From Silvania hatchlandensis (lineage in GTDB: Bacteria > Pseudomonadota > Gammaproteobacteria > Enterobacterales > Enterobacteriaceae), in contig NZ_JAMGZK010000054.1 of NCBI RefSeq assembly GCF_025564065.1, positions 248,001 to 312,000 of the forward strand: a DNA stretch of 64,000 bases. The letters are read 5' to 3'. Position 1 is the stretch's first letter; every line of letters starts with the position of its first letter. This document shows positions 61,279 through 64,000 of this stretch, piece by piece. Both the position numbers and the translations under genes were made by a program. A model generated the notes under the pieces. The model worked only from the letters and a program-made list of their open reading frames with translations, did no database searches and was not told the origin of the DNA.

Positions 61279-61945
61279 GGCTGTTGTATTTGACCTTGAT
61301 GGCGTGATTACCGACACCGCGCATCTCCATTTTCTGGCCTGGCGTGCCGTGGCGCAGGAGATTGGCATCGCCATTGACGAAACCTTCAACGAAGAACTTA
61401 AGGGGATAAGCCGCATGGACTCCCTGATGCGGATCCTGCGTCACGGTGGGAAGGAGAAGGCGTTTGACCACCCTCAGCGCCTGGCGCTGGCGAGCAAAAA
61501 AAATGCGCTCTACGTGCGGTCTCTGGCCTCGCTGACCCACGAATCACTGCTTCCCGGCATCCCCGAGGTGTTAGCTGAGATCCGCGCCGCGAACGTCAGA
61601 ACAGGGCTTGCCTCTGTCTCACTGAATGCCTCGGGAATCTTACGCGCGCTGGGGATACAGCAGGCGTTTGATTTTTGCGCCGATGCCTCCCGCATTGCCT
61701 GTTCAAAACCGGATCCGGAGATCTTCCTTACGGCCTGTGCAGGGCTGAATGTTCGTCCTCAGGAGGCTATCGGCATTGAAGATGCCGCGGCTGGCGTCGA
61801 GGCAATTAACGCAGCGGGGATGCAGTCGGTGGGAATTGGACCTGGGCTGGACCATGCGGGGCTACAACTTCGTTCAACGCGGGAACTGTCCTGGAAATGT
61901 CTGACCGATTTCTGGGCCTCCCGGACCGTATTGATAAGGAACTAA
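61268..61945 (+). CDS. ycjU: Beta-phosphoglucomutase
   Basis: 225 residues, HAD superfamily with catalytic motif [15 protein letters not shown] (nucleophile Asp near residue 9). Cap-domain KGISRMDSL and [10 protein letters not shown] plus [12 protein letters not shown] complete the HAD motifs. Converts beta-glucose-1-phosphate from YcjT to glucose-6-phosphate. ATG at 61268 or the adjacent ATG at 61271; GAGAGGGG lies just before. E. coli YcjU is 219 residues. Confidence 0.93.
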   Translation: MMLKAVVFDLDGVITDTAHLHFLAWRAVAQEIGIAIDETFNEELKGISRMDSLMRILRHGGKEKAFDHPQRLALASKKNALYVRSLASLTHESLLPGIPEVLAEIRAANVRTGLASVSLNASGILRALGIQQAFDFCADASRIACSKPDPEIFLTACAGLNVRPQEAIGIEDAAAGVEAINAAGMQSVGIGPGLDHAGLQLRSTRELSWKCLTDFWASRTVLIRN

Positions 61946-61947
61946 TA

Positions 61948-63030
61948 ATGGCTCAACTGTCTCTGAAACATATTCAGAAAATCTATGATAACCATGTCCA
62001 CGTGGTAAAGGATTTCAACCTCGAAATAGAGGATAAAGAGTTTATTGTCTTCGTCGGTCCCTCTGGATGCGGTAAATCGACGACCCTGCGTATGATTGCC
62101 GGGCTGGAGGAGATCAGTGCAGGTGAACTGGTGATCGATGGGGTCTGCATGAATGATGTCCCGGCCAAATCCCGGGATATCGCCATGGTTTTCCAGAACT
62201 ACGCGCTCTACCCGCACATGACGGTCTACGACAACATGGCGTTTGGCCTGAAGATGCAAAAAATTGCGCCAGCAATCATTGAAGAGCGGGTGAACTGGGC
62301 GGCGCAAATTCTGGGTCTGCGCGATTACCTTAAGCGCAAACCTGGTGCCCTGTCTGGAGGCCAGCGCCAGCGCGTGGCATTAGGCAGGGCAATCGTGCGC
62401 GAAGCCGGGGTATTCCTGATGGATGAACCGCTCTCGAACCTCGACGCCAAGCTCCGGGTGCAGATGCGCGCTGAAATCAGCAAGCTGCACCAGAAGCTTA
62501 ACACCACCATGATCTACGTGACCCACGATCAGACGGAAGCCATGACCATGGCGACCCGGATTGTGATCCTTAAAGACGGCATCATTCAGCAGGTGGGGGC
62601 ACCAAAACAGGTGTATAACCAGCCTGCAAATATTTTTGTCGCGGGCTTCATCGGCTCTCCGGCGATGAATTTCATCCGCGGCGCGATAGACGATCGCTAT
62701 TTCGTCACCGAAACACTGCGGCTTGAGATCCCTGAAGACAAACTCACCGCGCTGAATAGCCAGGGGTACCAGCGTAAAGCCGTGGTATTCGGCATCCGTC
62801 CGGAAGATATTGTTACACCACAGGGCGAGGGTGAAAGCATTACCGCGAAAGTCAGCGTCGCGGAGCTGACAGGCGCCGAATTTATGCTCTACGCCAGCGT
62901 TGGGGGGCATGAACTGGTCGTTCGAGCGGGCGCATCAAATGACTATGCGGCAGGGGATAATATCGACATCCGCTTCGATATGAATAAGTGCCATTTCTTC
63001 GACGCGGAAACGGAAATGGCAATCCAATAA
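61948..63030 (+). CDS. ycjV: YcjV, CUT1 ABC transporter ATPase (intact)
   Basis: 360 residues from the ATG at 61948 (AAGGA before it). MsmK/UgpC/MalK type: Walker A GPSGCGKSTTLRM, signature LSGGQRQRVALGRA, Walker B VFLMDEPLSNLDAK, and a C-terminal regulatory TOBE domain (~240-360). It powers YcjNOP. E. coli K-12 carries a broken ycjV, so a full-length gene means the importer should be self-sufficient here. Confidence 0.94.
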   Translation: MAQLSLKHIQKIYDNHVHVVKDFNLEIEDKEFIVFVGPSGCGKSTTLRMIAGLEEISAGELVIDGVCMNDVPAKSRDIAMVFQNYALYPHMTVYDNMAFGLKMQKIAPAIIEERVNWAAQILGLRDYLKRKPGALSGGQRQRVALGRAIVREAGVFLMDEPLSNLDAKLRVQMRAEISKLHQKLNTTMIYVTHDQTEAMTMATRIVILKDGIIQQVGAPKQVYNQPANIFVAGFIGSPAMNFIRGAIDDRYFVTETLRLEIPEDKLTALNSQGYQRKAVVFGIRPEDIVTPQGEGESITAKVSVAELTGAEFMLYASVGGHELVVRAGASNDYAAGDNIDIRFDMNKCHFFDAETEMAIQ

Positions 63031-63041
63031 TAAGTTCGTTC

Positions 63042-63068
63042 GCCGGGAATACCCATTCCCGGCTTTTG
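63042..63068 (+). terminator. Hairpin between ycjV and ompG
   Basis: GCCGGGAAT pairs with ATTCCCGGC (9 bp) around ACCC (63042-63063), then TTTT. May attenuate read-through into ompG. Confidence 0.75.
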
Positions 63069-63097
63069 TGTTTGTTAATTATATAGGGAATATTTTA

Positions 63098-64000
63098 ATG
63101 AGTACTCTACTAAAAAGCGCTGCGCTTGTTCTATGCGCAGGGGTTAGCTGCGCGCAGGCAACGGAAACCGAAAAACACTGGGATTTTAATATTGGTGCTA
63201 TGTATGAAATTGAAAATGTCGAAGGTCAGGGCGACGATAAAGATGGGTTATATGAACCCTCCGTGTGGTTTAATGCCACATGGGATGCCTGGACAATTGC
63301 CATGGCGATGTATCAGGAAGGGCCGGTTGACTATAGCAGCATGACCCGTGGCACCTATTTCGATCGTCCAGAATTTGAATTGCGTTATCGCATTATCGGT
63401 ACCGATGACTTTGTTCTTGGCCTGACCGGCGGCTTCCGTAATTACAGTTATCATTTTAAAGATGAACAGGGTGCTAAAGACGGAACTGCAAATATGCAGC
63501 GCTACAAAATTCAGCCGGACTGGGATCTGAAACTGACCAACGACTGGCGCTTTAGCGGCTGGTTTGCTATGTATCAGTTTGCCAATGACCTGGAAGAAAC
63601 CGGCTATTCTGACAGTCGGGTCGAAACTGAAACCGGCTTTACCTGGACTATCAACGAAACGATTTCGGCCAAAATTAACTACTATTTAGAGCGTGGCTTT
63701 AATATGGATAGTTCGCGCAATAATGGCGAATTTTCCACGCAGGAAATCCGCGCCTATCTGCCGCTTTCGTTAGGCAGCACCACCCTGACGCCTTATACTC
63801 GCCTCGGTCTTGATCGCTGGTCAAACTGGGACTGGCAAGACGATCCTGACCGAGAGGGGCATGACTTTAACCGACTTGGCCTGCTCTATGCCTATGATTT
63901 CAGCAATGGTTTATCGATGACCCTGGAATATGCCTATGAATGGGAACACCATGATGAAGGTGAAAGCGATCGCTTCCACTATGCAGGTATCGGGGTAAAT
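63098..64000 (+). CDS. ompG: OmpG monomeric porin, last codons beyond window
   Basis: Outer-membrane 14-strand monomeric porin that admits oligosaccharides. 301 codons are present; by comparison with E. coli OmpG only about three residues (a YSF-like end) and the stop are missing. The signal peptide ends at GVSCAQA-TETEKHW (about residue 21). Conserved stretches include NIGAMYEIENVEGQG and LERGFNMDSSRNNGEFSTQE. Placed after the ycj importer, it is the likely outer-membrane entry for the same substrates. Confidence 0.94.
   Translation, partial: MSTLLKSAALVLCAGVSCAQATETEKHWDFNIGAMYEIENVEGQGDDKDGLYEPSVWFNATWDAWTIAMAMYQEGPVDYSSMTRGTYFDRPEFELRYRIIGTDDFVLGLTGGFRNYSYHFKDEQGAKDGTANMQRYKIQPDWDLKLTNDWRFSGWFAMYQFANDLEETGYSDSRVETETGFTWTINETISAKINYYLERGFNMDSSRNNGEFSTQEIRAYLPLSLGSTTLTPYTRLGLDRWSNWDWQDDPDREGHDFNRLGLLYAYDFSNGLSMTLEYAYEWEHHDEGESDRFHYAGIGVN

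Overview
The window is chromosomal DNA of an Enterobacteriaceae species. Gene order and protein sequence follow the E. coli K-12 segment from cls through trp, topA, acnA, rnb, fabI, sap, psp and ycj to ompG almost gene for gene. The details point away from Escherichia itself. The trp leader peptide reads MTAQFTLHSWWRTS, leuE sits where E. coli has kch, a glycine-zipper gene replaces yciGFE, yciQ is absent, and an rpfF gene accompanies the yciR/rpfR gene. A member of the Enterobacter / Lelliottia / Leclercia / Cronobacter neighbourhood fits best. The species is inferred, not proven.

Layout. 1-6.4 kb: 5'-terminal part of clsA, yciY, leuE, yciI, tonB, yciA, yciB, yciC, ompW and a small glycine-zipper membrane protein. 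6.6-13.4 kb: complete trpLEDCBA operon with TrpR operator and attenuator, transcribed leftward. 13.4-15 kb: rnm and yciO. 15-17.7 kb: a foreign-looking island with a PAAR-tipped putative type VI secretion effector, a small membrane protein as likely immunity partner, a long inverted repeat and an IS3-family remnant, all bounded by short direct repeats. 17.8-34.3 kb: rluB, cobO, yciK, sohB, yciN, topA, cysB, three mini-genes, acnA, ribA, pgpB, lapAB, pyrF, yciH and osmB.

34.5-42.9 kb: deoT, yciZ, the rpfF/rpfR pair, rnb, yciW and fabI. RpfF should make a cis-2-unsaturated fatty acid signal. RpfR (PAS-GGDEF-EAL) should read it and turn it into a change in cyclic-di-GMP. 43-51.1 kb: sapABCDF, then pspF divergent from pspABCD with a sigma-54 promoter between them. 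51.3-64 kb: ycjMNOPQRSTUV and ompG (cut at the window end), a unit for import and breakdown of glucosyl compounds. It combines an outer-membrane porin, an ABC importer with an intact ATPase, two phosphorylases, a beta-phosphoglucomutase and a guloside dehydrogenase/epimerase set. Two identical 14-bp LacI-type operator candidates lie at the ycjM start and just before ycjU.

The points most worth a second look are the PAAR/immunity island with its flanking repeats, the rpfF-rpfR signalling pair, and the twin operators of the ycj cluster. No tRNA, rRNA or CRISPR array was seen.
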